Source: Clostridia bacterium (GTDB lineage Bacteria; Bacillota; Clostridia; Christensenellales; RUG350). Taken from it: a stretch of DNA of 32,983 nucleotides. The position numbers and the translations under genes were made by a program. Numbering within the stretch: position 1 is the first letter of the stretch; each line of letters starts with the position of its first letter. The stretch covers positions 1 to 32,983 of the forward strand of contig JAFQWW010000076.1 in NCBI GenBank assembly GCA_017407285.1, given 5' to 3'. Below are positions 21,911 to 28,561 of the stretch, piece by piece. The notes beneath the pieces are model-generated. The model saw nothing but the letters and a program-made list of their open reading frames with translations. It was not told the DNA's origin and did no database searches.

Positions 21911-22804
21911 ATGGCTAAATTTACAGTACTTTTCGGCGTAGACACTGAAACCGACGTTGGTAGCTTTACCCCGTTCTACGAGAGTATTCCCGTAGGCGTA
22001 CCTATCCTTCTCGATATCTTTGACGAGAAAGGCGTAGGCGCTACCTTCTATTTCACGGGCGAGTGTGCTAAAATGAATCCCGATATCGCAAAACTCGTAA
22101 ACCAGCGTGGTTACGAGGTAGGCGGACACTCTTTGTATCACGAAACCGTTGGCGACGAGTTGTTCCCTATCCCCGGAGTTAAACCTTTACTCCCCCACGA
22201 AGTTGAACCTAGACTCAAGATCGCAACCGAATGGATCGAAGAGGCTGCAGGCGTTCGCCCCACTTCTTTCCGTTGTCCCAGACTTTGGGGTAGCACCGCA
22301 GTTGTAAACGCTCTTGAAAACTTGGGTTACACGTCGGATGCAACCTATCCGATGTATTTCTATCGCGAGAGATTCGCACCTTATTATCCTTCTCGTGAAG
22401 ATTGGACCAAAGAGGGCGACAGCACCGTTTTGGAAATTCCCAACTTTGCAGATATGGTAATGGAAAGTAAGGACGGAGATTTGCAACGTGACCGTGACCA
22501 ATGGCCCGAATTCCGTACCAAAGGCGCAAAATTCGTTGCAGACAAAGTAGCAAACTACTTGGAATTTGCAAAAGGCAAGGGTATTGAGAATCCCGTTATT
22601 GCATTCTACATTCATCCTTGGGAGTTCGTTCCCTGCAAAGAGTCTTATCACTTCGGTGAGTCCACCGTATTACCCGACGAGTTCATCATCAGAAATACGG
22701 GCGAAGTTGCTATAAAAGAACTTCGTGACCTTATCGATTTACTTAAAGACATGGGCGCAGAATTCAAGGCTGCTCGCGACATCGTAAAAGATTATCAGAA
22801 ATAA
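21911..22804 (+). CDS. Polysaccharide deacetylase-fold (NodB/PuuE-like) hydrolase
   Basis: The 297-residue protein has the NodB motifs. Motif 1 is FGVDTETDVG, VGATFYFTGE is the first core strand, GGHSLYHET gives the HxxxH metal ligands, SFRCPRLWGS is the motif-3 Arg-Pro region, and FYIHPWEFVP is the late His motif. The HPWEF ending and lack of a signal peptide are more like cytosolic PuuE-type allantoinases or DUF3473-type deacetylases than exported chitin deacetylases. The substrate is unknown. It lies 15 bases after the ASRT gene with AAGGAG upstream of its ATG, and ends at a strong terminator. Pairing with a creatinase-like protein makes a small nitrogen compound a possible substrate. Confidence 0.86.
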   Translation: MAKFTVLFGVDTETDVGSFTPFYESIPVGVPILLDIFDEKGVGATFYFTGECAKMNPDIAKLVNQRGYEVGGHSLYHETVGDELFPIPGVKPLLPHEVEPRLKIATEWIEEAAGVRPTSFRCPRLWGSTAVVNALENLGYTSDATYPMYFYRERFAPYYPSREDWTKEGDSTVLEIPNFADMVMESKDGDLQRDRDQWPEFRTKGAKFVADKVANYLEFAKGKGIENPVIAFYIHPWEFVPCKESYHFGESTVLPDEFIIRNTGEVAIKELRDLIDLLKDMGAEFKAARDIVKDYQK

Positions 22805-22813
22805 TCACTAAAC

Positions 22814-22847
22814 AAAAAGGACTTTGGAAAACCAAAGTCCTTTTTTT
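22814..22847. terminator. Bidirectional terminator after the deacetylase gene
   Basis: A perfect 14-bp stem AAAAAGGACTTTGG/CCAAAGTCCTTTTT with an AAAA loop, followed by T7 on plus and TTTTT on minus. It serves the plus-strand operon and the minus-strand small gene that ends at 22850. Confidence 0.9.
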
Positions 22848-22849
22848 AT

Positions 22850-23083
22850 TTAAAACTTTCTCTCGTAAATTTCACTTGCGATTTTGTAAAATTCCGATCT
22901 CGCTTGACAAAACTCTTTATAAAACTTTCTCTGCCTTTCATCTAAGGTGTTGTATAACTCCCCTTCCGCTACCTCCATGCGACCTCTAGCAATTCTAAAT
23001 TCTAAATCCATCTCGCTTGACACCTGCCTTGCAGTATCCGCAATAAACTTCGCAATATCTTCATTCGTTGCTTTCTTTCTCAT
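22850..23083 (-). CDS. Small helical protein of unknown function
   Basis: The 77-residue product is highly charged and predicted all-helical (NEDIAKFIADTARQVSSEMD, then RQRKFYKEFCQARSEFYKI). I do not recognise a family. AGGAGG lies 6 bases before the ATG, and the codon pattern looks real. A strong terminator hairpin (23105-23128) sits between this gene and the promoter at 23320-23348, so expression needs read-through of that terminator or an unseen promoter. It converges on the deacetylase operon and shares its terminator. Confidence 0.6.
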   Translation of the reverse strand: MRKKATNEDIAKFIADTARQVSSEMDLEFRIARGRMEVAEGELYNTLDERQRKFYKEFCQARSEFYKIASEIYERKF

Positions 23084-23094
23084 AATTTCCTCCT

Positions 23095-23128
23095 AAAATA
23101 AAAAGTGCGTCAACCGAAGCCGACGCAC
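23095..23128 (-). terminator. Intrinsic terminator with TTCG tetraloop
   Basis: On the minus strand GTGCGTC (23122-23128) pairs with GACGCAC (23105-23111), extended inward by GGC/GTT wobble pairs to a TTCG loop, then TTTTTATTTT. It ends the RNA that begins near 23314. Confidence 0.85.
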
Positions 23129-23314
23129 AAAAACGCAAACTCCGATTGTCGCCAAACAAATAGAATATAGAAGAGGGATAAAATCCTTTACGTTCCAATC
23201 CGTGCGGAATTTGCATTTTTACAAAATTCATCACGAACTAGAATGCGCAAAAAGGATATATCTATCCTATAAAAAATATCTCTCTTCTAAATATATATTC
23301 ATTTTTGTTTGGCG
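23095..23314 (-). ncRNA. Candidate rod-shaped structured RNA (6S-like or attenuator leader)
   Basis: A promoter (23320-23348) predicts transcription starting at about 23314. That is exactly where an 11-base arm CGCCAAACAAA begins, perfectly complementary to TTTGTTTGGCG at its far end (23150-23160 in plus coordinates). Between them further matched segments lie in order: GAATAT/ATATTC, AGAAGAG/CTCTTCT, GGATAGA/TTTATCC, ATCCTTT/AAAGGAT, CGTG/CACG and a GAATTTG/CAAATTC tip. Unpaired stretches separate them, the largest about 14 bases on the 5' side. Together they make a single long interrupted rod of about 165 bases, followed by an intrinsic terminator. This is the general shape of 6S RNA, but I cannot match a family consensus. 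A leader for the 77-residue gene, or a MITE-like insertion, are alternatives. Confidence 0.55.
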
Positions 23315-23319
23315 TAATT

Positions 23320-23348
23320 AGTATAACACATAAAATAGTTTTTATCAA
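23320..23348 (-). promoter_or_regulatory. Promoter for the rod-shaped RNA
   Basis: Minus-strand TTGATA (23343-23348), a 17-base spacer and TATACT (23320-23325). The predicted start coincides with the first base of the terminal stem. Confidence 0.7.
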
Positions 23349-23386
23349 GTCGTTTTTTAAGAAAAGTTTGCGCAGTAGTATAGATC

Positions 23387-23455
23387 CGTTTCTTGCCGAT
23401 AAAGACGTGAAACCGCTATTTTTATTGCATATTTTGCCTGTATCGGCAAGAAACG
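23387..23455. repeat. 15-bp perfect inverted repeat upstream of the Fic gene
   Basis: CGTTTCTTGCCGATA (23387-23401) and TATCGGCAAGAAACG (23441-23455) are perfectly complementary, separated by 39 bases. The inner nine bases TTGCCGATA recur a third time at 23485-23493 in the Fic promoter region. The spacing suggests paired operators or a large hairpin. Confidence 0.7.
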
Positions 23456-23476
23456 CAAGATTTTTTGCTTTTTTTA

Positions 23477-23507
23477 TTGATTTTTTGCCGATAGTGTGAT
23501 ACACTAT
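23477..23507 (+). promoter_or_regulatory. Probable Fic promoter with overlapping operator palindrome
   Basis: TTGATT (23477-23482) stands 17 bases from TACACT (23500-23505), which is preceded by TGA as a partial extended -10. A 17-base palindrome ATAGTGT-GAT-ACACTAT (23491-23507) covers the -10, and a TTGCCGATA box lies in the spacer. Repression, perhaps by the Fic protein's own HTH domain, is an inference. Confidence 0.5.
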
Positions 23508-23524
23508 ACATAGGTGATATGATT

Positions 23525-24394
23525 ATGTTAAACGTAAAAGAAACGGCAAAAAAATGGGGAATATCAGAGAGAAGCGTAAGAGATTATTGCAATAAAGGCA
23601 CAATTGAAGGCGCTATTTTAGAAGGAAAAACCTGGCTTATACCTGAAAGTGCACGAAAACCTATGCGCCAAAATGCAAAAATTTCCAATCTTTTGTCTAT
23701 TCTTCGTCAAGAAAGACAGGCAAAAGTCTCAGGTGGTATTTATCATCAAATACAAATCGACTTGACGTATAATTCAAACCATATAGAAGGTTCTACCCTT
23801 TCTCATGACCAAACGAGATATATATATGAAACGAATACGGTGGGAATAGAAAACGTTGCATTAAAAGTGGACGATATAGTCGAAACGGTAAACCATTTTA
23901 GATGCGTAGATTACGTCATAGACAACGCCACTAAACCGCTAAGCGAGTCTTTCGTGAAAGCATTACACAAAATATTAAAATCAGGGACTAAAGACTCTTA
24001 TCAAGATTGGTTTGCAATAGGCGAATACAAAAAACTACCTAATACGGTAGGGGGAAAGGAAACGACGTCTCCTTCTGAGGTAAAAAACGCGTTAAAAGAA
24101 CTCATTAGCTCCTACAATGCTAAACCACAAAAAACTTTAGACGACCTATTAGATTTCCATTATAAATTTGAGCGCATACATCCATTCCAAGACGGTAACG
24201 GAAGAGTTGGAAGGCTTGTGCTTTTTAAAGAGTGCTTAAAGCACAAAATTGTGCCGTTCATAATAGATGAAAACCTCAAAATCTTCTATTATCGTGGATT
24301 AAACGAGTGGAGCAATGAACGAGGCTTTTTAAGAGAAACTTGCTCGTTTGCACAAGACAAGTTTAAAAACTTACTCAACTATTTCAACTTATAA
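23525..24394 (+). CDS. Fic domain protein with N-terminal HTH and inhibitory helix (class II)
   Basis: The protein is about 289 residues from the ATG at 23525, preferred over 23519 because AGGTG is then at a good distance. Residues 1-45 form a MerR/excisionase-type DNA-binding domain (LNVKETAKKWGISERSVRDY, then TWLIPESARKP). A helix with TYNSNHIEGSTLS follows, carrying the SxxxEG-type inhibitory motif that blocks ATP binding in class II Fic proteins. The catalytic motif HPFQDGNGRVGR is complete, so it should transfer AMP, or a related group, to a target Ser/Thr/Tyr hydroxyl once relieved. IGEYKKLPNTVGG is the target-positioning flap. No Doc-type antitoxin gene is adjacent, as expected with an internal inhibitor. 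Autoregulation through the HTH and upstream palindromes is plausible. Confidence 0.93.
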   Translation: MLNVKETAKKWGISERSVRDYCNKGTIEGAILEGKTWLIPESARKPMRQNAKISNLLSILRQERQAKVSGGIYHQIQIDLTYNSNHIEGSTLSHDQTRYIYETNTVGIENVALKVDDIVETVNHFRCVDYVIDNATKPLSESFVKALHKILKSGTKDSYQDWFAIGEYKKLPNTVGGKETTSPSEVKNALKELISSYNAKPQKTLDDLLDFHYKFERIHPFQDGNGRVGRLVLFKECLKHKIVPFIIDENLKIFYYRGLNEWSNERGFLRETCSFAQDKFKNLLNYFNL

Positions 24395-24395
24395 A

Positions 24396-24420
24396 AAAGG
24401 ACGAGAATTTCTCGTCCTTT
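24396..24420. terminator. Terminator shared by the Fic gene and the ceramidase-like gene
   Basis: AAAGGACGAGA (24396-24406) pairs with TCTCGTCCTTT (24410-24420). The minus strand then has TTTTTTATAA, so it is best for the minus-strand gene ending at 24423; on plus the T-run is only three bases. Confidence 0.82.
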
Positions 24421-24422
24421 CG

Positions 24423-25760
24423 TTATATATTTTCTTTTGCGTAGTTTACTAATAACTCCGCTACGCCCTTTTTGAGCGTGGAACTACGGGCTTCATAACC
24501 CCCTTCGTCGTACGCCTCATTCGTTGGGAAATACGCCGCGTTGTCATTTGCACAGCATACGGGGAAAATAAGTCCTTCCTCTTTTAACTCTTTGACTGCT
24601 CGACCGATCCCAGTAAATGGTTCACCGGGGAAACCAATGATGTTAATATCCCCTAGTTTCAAAATCGTCATAAAAAGGTTAAAATAATCAGGTCCATTCT
24701 CTAAGTTCACCATTCTTTTCGCTTCAGCTACTACAGTCGTGAGCATCATACCATTATATGGTATCTCCTCGTCTTTGCCTGCTAGATGTAGAGCGTGGTA
24801 TTTTTTAGCAAGAATTAGTTCTTCCGAGCTTGCTTTATTGGATGGAATCTTCATATCCACTATCTTTCCATCCACGCTATCCACTTCTATATAATTTACT
24901 TTATCATAGACCTGCATCACTGCTCCTGCGACCACTCGACCTATGTGGCGCGCGTGTCCGTAACCGCGAGAACAACCGTCAAAATCCATAAAAAGATCGT
25001 TAAAATCTCCCCCTTTTGGATGTACGTTTACATGATTGACGTCCCCTTGCGCTCCGTTTAGAAAAATGCATTTAGTATTTTCTATGCTATTTTCCACAAA
25101 CTTTCTCGAAAACGAGGGCCAATCTCCCGATATTTTACTACCACCTACGGTGTCGGGATGATTGCCGAAATTTACAATAACTATGCTCTCTCCGCCCTCT
25201 CTATCCACTCTTATAACGTTCACTCTCTCGTCAACCTCACCTATGGGGCTTACGATATCGGGATTATTAACGCCGGGATTTGTCATAACCGATCCGTCTT
25301 TCATGCGAAAACGTCTAACGAAAGCAACATTAGGCGCTTTGCCTACTCCGTAACCCATTCTTGCAGGTTTTAAGTCGCTTAAAGCGGATTTTGCTACTTG
25401 AACTAACTTATCAGACAAAACGGCGTAGTATTCTTTTAGCGCTTTGTTTTCTCCAAAGGTCAAACTTGGACCCGGTCCCGTATGAGTATGGGTAGAGTGG
25501 ATAAGTATTTTATCCGCACTAACTCCCGTCTCTTTTTGTATAGTTTGACGAATTGGATCTAGTTTTTCTCTTGTAAGTTCACAGTTATCAACTGCTATCA
25601 AAAGTACGGTGTTTTCTCCTTTTTTAAAGGCTGTGGCAATTGCTTCGAGTTCGTCCAAAACCCCTTCGGCAAATCTATCTATATAGTATCCTATCATAGA
25701 TACACCTAAAGACGGCGTGATATTTATTTTAGCGTATCCTGCAAAAAAATCAGTTTTCAT
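24423..25760 (-). CDS. Neutral/alkaline ceramidase-like hydrolase
   Basis: The 445-residue protein matches the N-terminal catalytic region of neutral ceramidases (PF04734), zinc enzymes that cleave N-acyl amide bonds. It shows FFAGYAKINITPSLG at the start, a DNCEL segment, the zinc-site motif HSTHTHTGPG near residue 90, NFGNHPDTVGG with another metal-ligand His, and NGAQGDVN. No signal peptide is present, whereas true bacterial ceramidases are usually exported, so an intracellular amidase on another substrate is likely. It begins one base after the proS stop codon (TAATATG) without its own promoter. It is thus part of the T-box-controlled transcript. VIGFPGEPFTGIG and the Asn/Tyr-rich end (CANDNAAYFPTNEAYDEGGYE) are also family-like. 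Confidence 0.85.
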   Translation of the reverse strand: MKTDFFAGYAKINITPSLGVSMIGYYIDRFAEGVLDELEAIATAFKKGENTVLLIAVDNCELTREKLDPIRQTIQKETGVSADKILIHSTHTHTGPGPSLTFGENKALKEYYAVLSDKLVQVAKSALSDLKPARMGYGVGKAPNVAFVRRFRMKDGSVMTNPGVNNPDIVSPIGEVDERVNVIRVDREGGESIVIVNFGNHPDTVGGSKISGDWPSFSRKFVENSIENTKCIFLNGAQGDVNHVNVHPKGGDFNDLFMDFDGCSRGYGHARHIGRVVAGAVMQVYDKVNYIEVDSVDGKIVDMKIPSNKASSEELILAKKYHALHLAGKDEEIPYNGMMLTTVVAEAKRMVNLENGPDYFNLFMTILKLGDINIIGFPGEPFTGIGRAVKELKEEGLIFPVCCANDNAAYFPTNEAYDEGGYEARSSTLKKGVAELLVNYAKENI

Positions 25761-25761
25761 A

Positions 25762-27483
25762 TTATTTTAGATCATCTAAAGCCTTTTTGACGTAGTTTAC
25801 AGCGGTGTCAAGCGCGATATCAAGCGCTACGCTTTCTTTGTAGCTCTTATCTCTAGAGGACATCTCGACTACGCCGTTTTTCATATTTCTAGGTGAAACT
25901 ATTATTCTCAAAGGCGCACCGATAAGGTCTGCATCCGAGAACATTACGCCTGCAGATACGTTTCTATCGTCATATATAACCTCGATACCCTTATCTTGCA
26001 AATCTTTATAGAGTTTATTAGCGTACGCTTTGACCTCTTCGTCGTCCGATCTAACGGCGCACAACTGAACTTGCCAAGGAGCAACGCTCATAGGCCATAT
26101 AGGACCGTAATCGTCGTGATGCGCCTCACAAATAGATGCGGCGAGTCTGCCTACGCCTATACCATAACAACCCATAATAGGATATTGTTCCTTGCCGTCA
26201 CGGTCTACGTAGGTCATATTCATAGAGGTGGTGTACTTGGTGCCAAGTTGGAAAATGTTTCCTACCTCTATACCACGAGATATGGTGATAGCTTTCTTTC
26301 CACAAACAGGACAAATACCTCCCTCTTTGATTTTAGCAAAGTCGTAGTACTGTACACCCTTTATATCACGAGCCATATCAAGACCGGTGTAGTGATAATC
26401 AACCTCGTTTGCACCACAAACCAAGTTGTTCATGTTCTCCAAAGACTTGTCGTACAACAAAATAGCGTCCGCGCTAAAGCCTACGGGGCCGATAAATCCG
26501 GCGTTTATTCCGCTCTCTTCCGTAATAACGGCAGGGTGAATATCAAAGCCTAAGTGATTGGTTAGTTTGGTTTCGTTAACCTCTAAATCCCCACGTAGGA
26601 ACAAAACTATATACTTGTCGTCTGCGTTTCTCTGATAAACCACGGCCTTACAAGATTTTTTAGCGTCTGCATTCAAGAACTCGCAAACCTCTTCTATGGT
26701 GTGTTGATTAGGAGTGGACACTTTTACGAGTTCCTCGCTTACCTCGTCACGAACTTCGTCCAAAATATTGTCCGCTGCTTCCATATTTGCTCTATAATCA
26801 CACTCTTGACACAAAACGATAGAGTCCTCGCCAATAGGAGTTAGAAGCATAAACTCGTGAGACACCTTACCACCCATCATGCCGGAGTCGGATTTTACGG
26901 ATACGACTTCGGGAAGTCCTACTCTTTGATAAATTTTCTCGTACGCTTTGTGACACTCGTCGTAATAGTTTTCCAAATCTTCTTGAGAGGTGTGGAAAGA
27001 ATAAGCGTCTTTCATAGTGAACTCACGCACACGAATAAGACCGGATCTAGGACGAGCCTCGTCACGGAATTTAGTCTGGATTTGATATATCATAAAGGGG
27101 TATTTTGCGTAACTTTGAGCGTACTCACGCACAAGTTGTACCGCTGCCTCTTCATGAGTCATACCAAGGACTAAAGGAGAATCGTTACGATCGGAAAATC
27201 TTACGAGTTCCTTACCAATACTTTCATATCTACCGGACTCCGACCAAAGTGATCCCGGCATAACTACGGGAAAAGCCACTTCCTGTCCGTCTATTTTATC
27301 CATCTCCTCGCGCATAATCTGCTCGATTTTTTTGGTTACCCTCTTCAAGGGCATAAAGGACGAATAAATGCCGTTTGCAACGTACTTCATATATCCGCCA
27401 CGAACCATCAATGCGTGACTGTCTACAACGCAATCAGACGGTCTTTCCTTAAATCTCTCGCCAACGAGTTTGTCAATCTTCAT
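25762..27483 (-). CDS. proS: Prolyl-tRNA synthetase, bacterial type with editing domain
   Basis: This class II aminoacyl-tRNA synthetase of 573 residues charges tRNA-Pro. The start at 27483 (MKIDKLVGERFKE) has GGAGG 5 bases upstream; a longer reading from 27612 runs through the T-box leader and is rejected. Motif 1 lies around GIYSSFMPLKRVTKKIEQIM. Motif 2 is FRDEARPRSGLIRVREFTMKDAYSF. Motif 3 is in MGCYGIGVGRLAASI. Between motifs 2 and 3 is the INS editing domain (about residues 220-400) that removes mischarged alanine, including NVDCLCQEC-like cysteines in LCQECDYRAN. The C-terminal anticodon-binding domain (VAPWQVQLCAV) is complete. Regulated by the T-box at 27497-27713. Confidence 0.97.
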   Translation of the reverse strand: MKIDKLVGERFKERPSDCVVDSHALMVRGGYMKYVANGIYSSFMPLKRVTKKIEQIMREEMDKIDGQEVAFPVVMPGSLWSESGRYESIGKELVRFSDRNDSPLVLGMTHEEAAVQLVREYAQSYAKYPFMIYQIQTKFRDEARPRSGLIRVREFTMKDAYSFHTSQEDLENYYDECHKAYEKIYQRVGLPEVVSVKSDSGMMGGKVSHEFMLLTPIGEDSIVLCQECDYRANMEAADNILDEVRDEVSEELVKVSTPNQHTIEEVCEFLNADAKKSCKAVVYQRNADDKYIVLFLRGDLEVNETKLTNHLGFDIHPAVITEESGINAGFIGPVGFSADAILLYDKSLENMNNLVCGANEVDYHYTGLDMARDIKGVQYYDFAKIKEGGICPVCGKKAITISRGIEVGNIFQLGTKYTTSMNMTYVDRDGKEQYPIMGCYGIGVGRLAASICEAHHDDYGPIWPMSVAPWQVQLCAVRSDDEEVKAYANKLYKDLQDKGIEVIYDDRNVSAGVMFSDADLIGAPLRIIVSPRNMKNGVVEMSSRDKSYKESVALDIALDTAVNYVKKALDDLK

Positions 27484-27496
27484 ATTTACCTCCAAA

Positions 27497-27713
27497 TAAA
27501 AAAAGCCCTGACCTAAGTCAGGACGAAATAGTTTCCGTGGTACCACCTGTGTTCGGATTGCTCCGCACTCTCTGCGCTTTAACGGGCGCACCCGACGTGC
27601 TCTCGCACGCAAGCTCCAAGACGGGAATGAGTAAAGACTTTGAAAACTCGCACCTACCGTTTTCTCTCTGAAAAAGCTGATTTACTCTCTTTCTTATCAA
27701 CGCTTATCAAATT
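27497..27713 (-). ncRNA. T-box riboswitch for proS
   Basis: The minus-strand leader contains the T-box AGGTGGTACCACGG (about 27533-27547), whose TGGT can pair with the ACCA end of uncharged tRNA-Pro (A73). A terminator hairpin GTCCTGAC/GTCAGGGC with T7 follows (27497-27524), then the proS ribosome site. Upstream is a long stem I, with GAGTAAA pairing to TTTACTC. The triplet CCC at 27623-27625, on the 3' side of stem I, is a suitable proline specifier. Uncharged tRNA-Pro would prevent termination and turn on proS and the ceramidase-like gene. Confidence 0.93.
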
Positions 27714-27719
27714 TTTCTC

Positions 27720-27748
27720 ATTATAACACAAAAATATATCCTAGTCAA
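27720..27748 (-). promoter_or_regulatory. Promoter of the T-box/proS transcript
   Basis: Minus-strand TTGACT (27743-27748), a 17-base spacer and perfect TATAAT (27720-27725). It lies immediately after the stop codon of the TtcA-family gene. Confidence 0.82.
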
Positions 27749-27753
27749 ATAAT

Positions 27754-28491
27754 TTATTCTTCCCCGTTTTCTTTGGGTGGGAAAAGATTGTATCTTTCAG
27801 GATGGGTAATAGCCGAAGTCATTCTATCCCTTGCAATAGGTATTTTATCCGTTATCTCCTTAACCAAGGTCTTCATATACTCACGCTCGGTGTTGTGATC
27901 AGCAGGGCAAGGATTTTTGTAGGTTGGGAAAGAAAGTCTTCTCTCGGCCCCCTTTATATCCCCCTCGTTTACGTACACGAAAGGTCTAATGACCGTAACG
28001 TCCGTTTTGTCAAGATAGGTCTTGGGCTTAAAGGTGGAGAGTCTACCTTCGTATATCATGGAAAGCAAGAAAGTGTCCAACACGTCGTCCACGTGATGAC
28101 CGAGCGCTACTTTATTGCAACCTAATTTAACTGCAACGGTATTTAACGCCCCTCTTCGCATTTTGGAACACAAAGAACAAGGATTGCTCTCTCTCCTTTC
28201 CTCAAATACGATTTGCGCGATATCCGTTTTCTCAATATAAAAAGGAGTACCCAAGGACTCGGAGTATTCTTTGACCTTTTTTAGTCCCTCTTCCCCCTCA
28301 GGAAAACCCACGTCTATGGATATTCCCACTAAATCAAACTTTTCGGGAGCAAAACGCTTGTATAACGATAGCGCGGTCAAAAGCGCGAGTGAATCCTTTC
28401 CACCCGATACGCCTACCGCTACCTTGTCTCCGTCTTGAATGAGTCCAAAATCTTTAATTGCTCTGCGCATAGCGCCTATGATCTTCTGCAT
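27754..28491 (-). CDS. TtcA/TilS-superfamily tRNA thiolation protein
   Basis: From the ATG at 28491 the protein is 245 residues (MQKIIGAMRRAIKDFGLIQD). A longer reading up to 29091 is only the antisense of the COG2426 gene. The PP-loop AVGVSGGKDSLALL binds ATP. NPCSLCSKMRRGAL supplies the CxxC pair and NPCPADHNTERE a third conserved Cys, as in TtcA-family enzymes that use an iron-sulfur cluster to thiolate tRNA. In E. coli TtcA makes 2-thiocytidine at position 32. The target here is not certain because Clostridia have several TtcA paralogues. No Shine-Dalgarno is visible and the promoter places the RNA start at the ATG, so the mRNA may be leaderless. Confidence 0.87.
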   Translation of the reverse strand: MQKIIGAMRRAIKDFGLIQDGDKVAVGVSGGKDSLALLTALSLYKRFAPEKFDLVGISIDVGFPEGEEGLKKVKEYSESLGTPFYIEKTDIAQIVFEERRESNPCSLCSKMRRGALNTVAVKLGCNKVALGHHVDDVLDTFLLSMIYEGRLSTFKPKTYLDKTDVTVIRPFVYVNEGDIKGAERRLSFPTYKNPCPADHNTEREYMKTLVKEITDKIPIARDRMTSAITHPERYNLFPPKENGEE

Positions 28492-28497
28492 AAACCT

Positions 28498-28527
28498 ATT
28501 ATAGCAAACAATAATTGACTTTTGCAA
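28498..28527 (-). promoter_or_regulatory. Promoter of the TtcA-family gene, overlapping a divergent promoter
   Basis: Minus-strand TTGCAA (28522-28527), an 18-base spacer and TATAAT (28498-28503). The expected start is at about 28491, the A of the ATG. Confidence 0.6.
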
Positions 28528-28543
28528 ACGAATATAATATAAT
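28515..28543 (+). promoter_or_regulatory. Promoter of the COG2426 gene
   Basis: TTGACT (28515-28520), a 17-base spacer and TATAAT (28538-28543). Its -35 region overlaps that of the divergent TtcA-family promoter, so the two may compete for polymerase. Confidence 0.72.
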
Positions 28544-28561
28544 ATTTTTTGGAGGACGAAA

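Noticed and set aside
23150-23314. MITE insertion as the main reading of the rod-like repeat
   Set aside because: No target-site duplication is seen at the ends, and a promoter and terminator fit the element exactly, so an RNA gene is preferred, though a MITE is not excluded.
23262-23504. Minus-strand frame of 80 codons upstream of the Fic gene
   Set aside because: It crosses the 15-bp inverted repeat and the RNA promoter and has no Shine-Dalgarno; regulatory DNA explains the region better.
27484-27612. N-terminal extension of proS by 43 codons
   Set aside because: It runs through the T-box and terminator. The family N-terminus and GGAGG fit the ATG at 27483.
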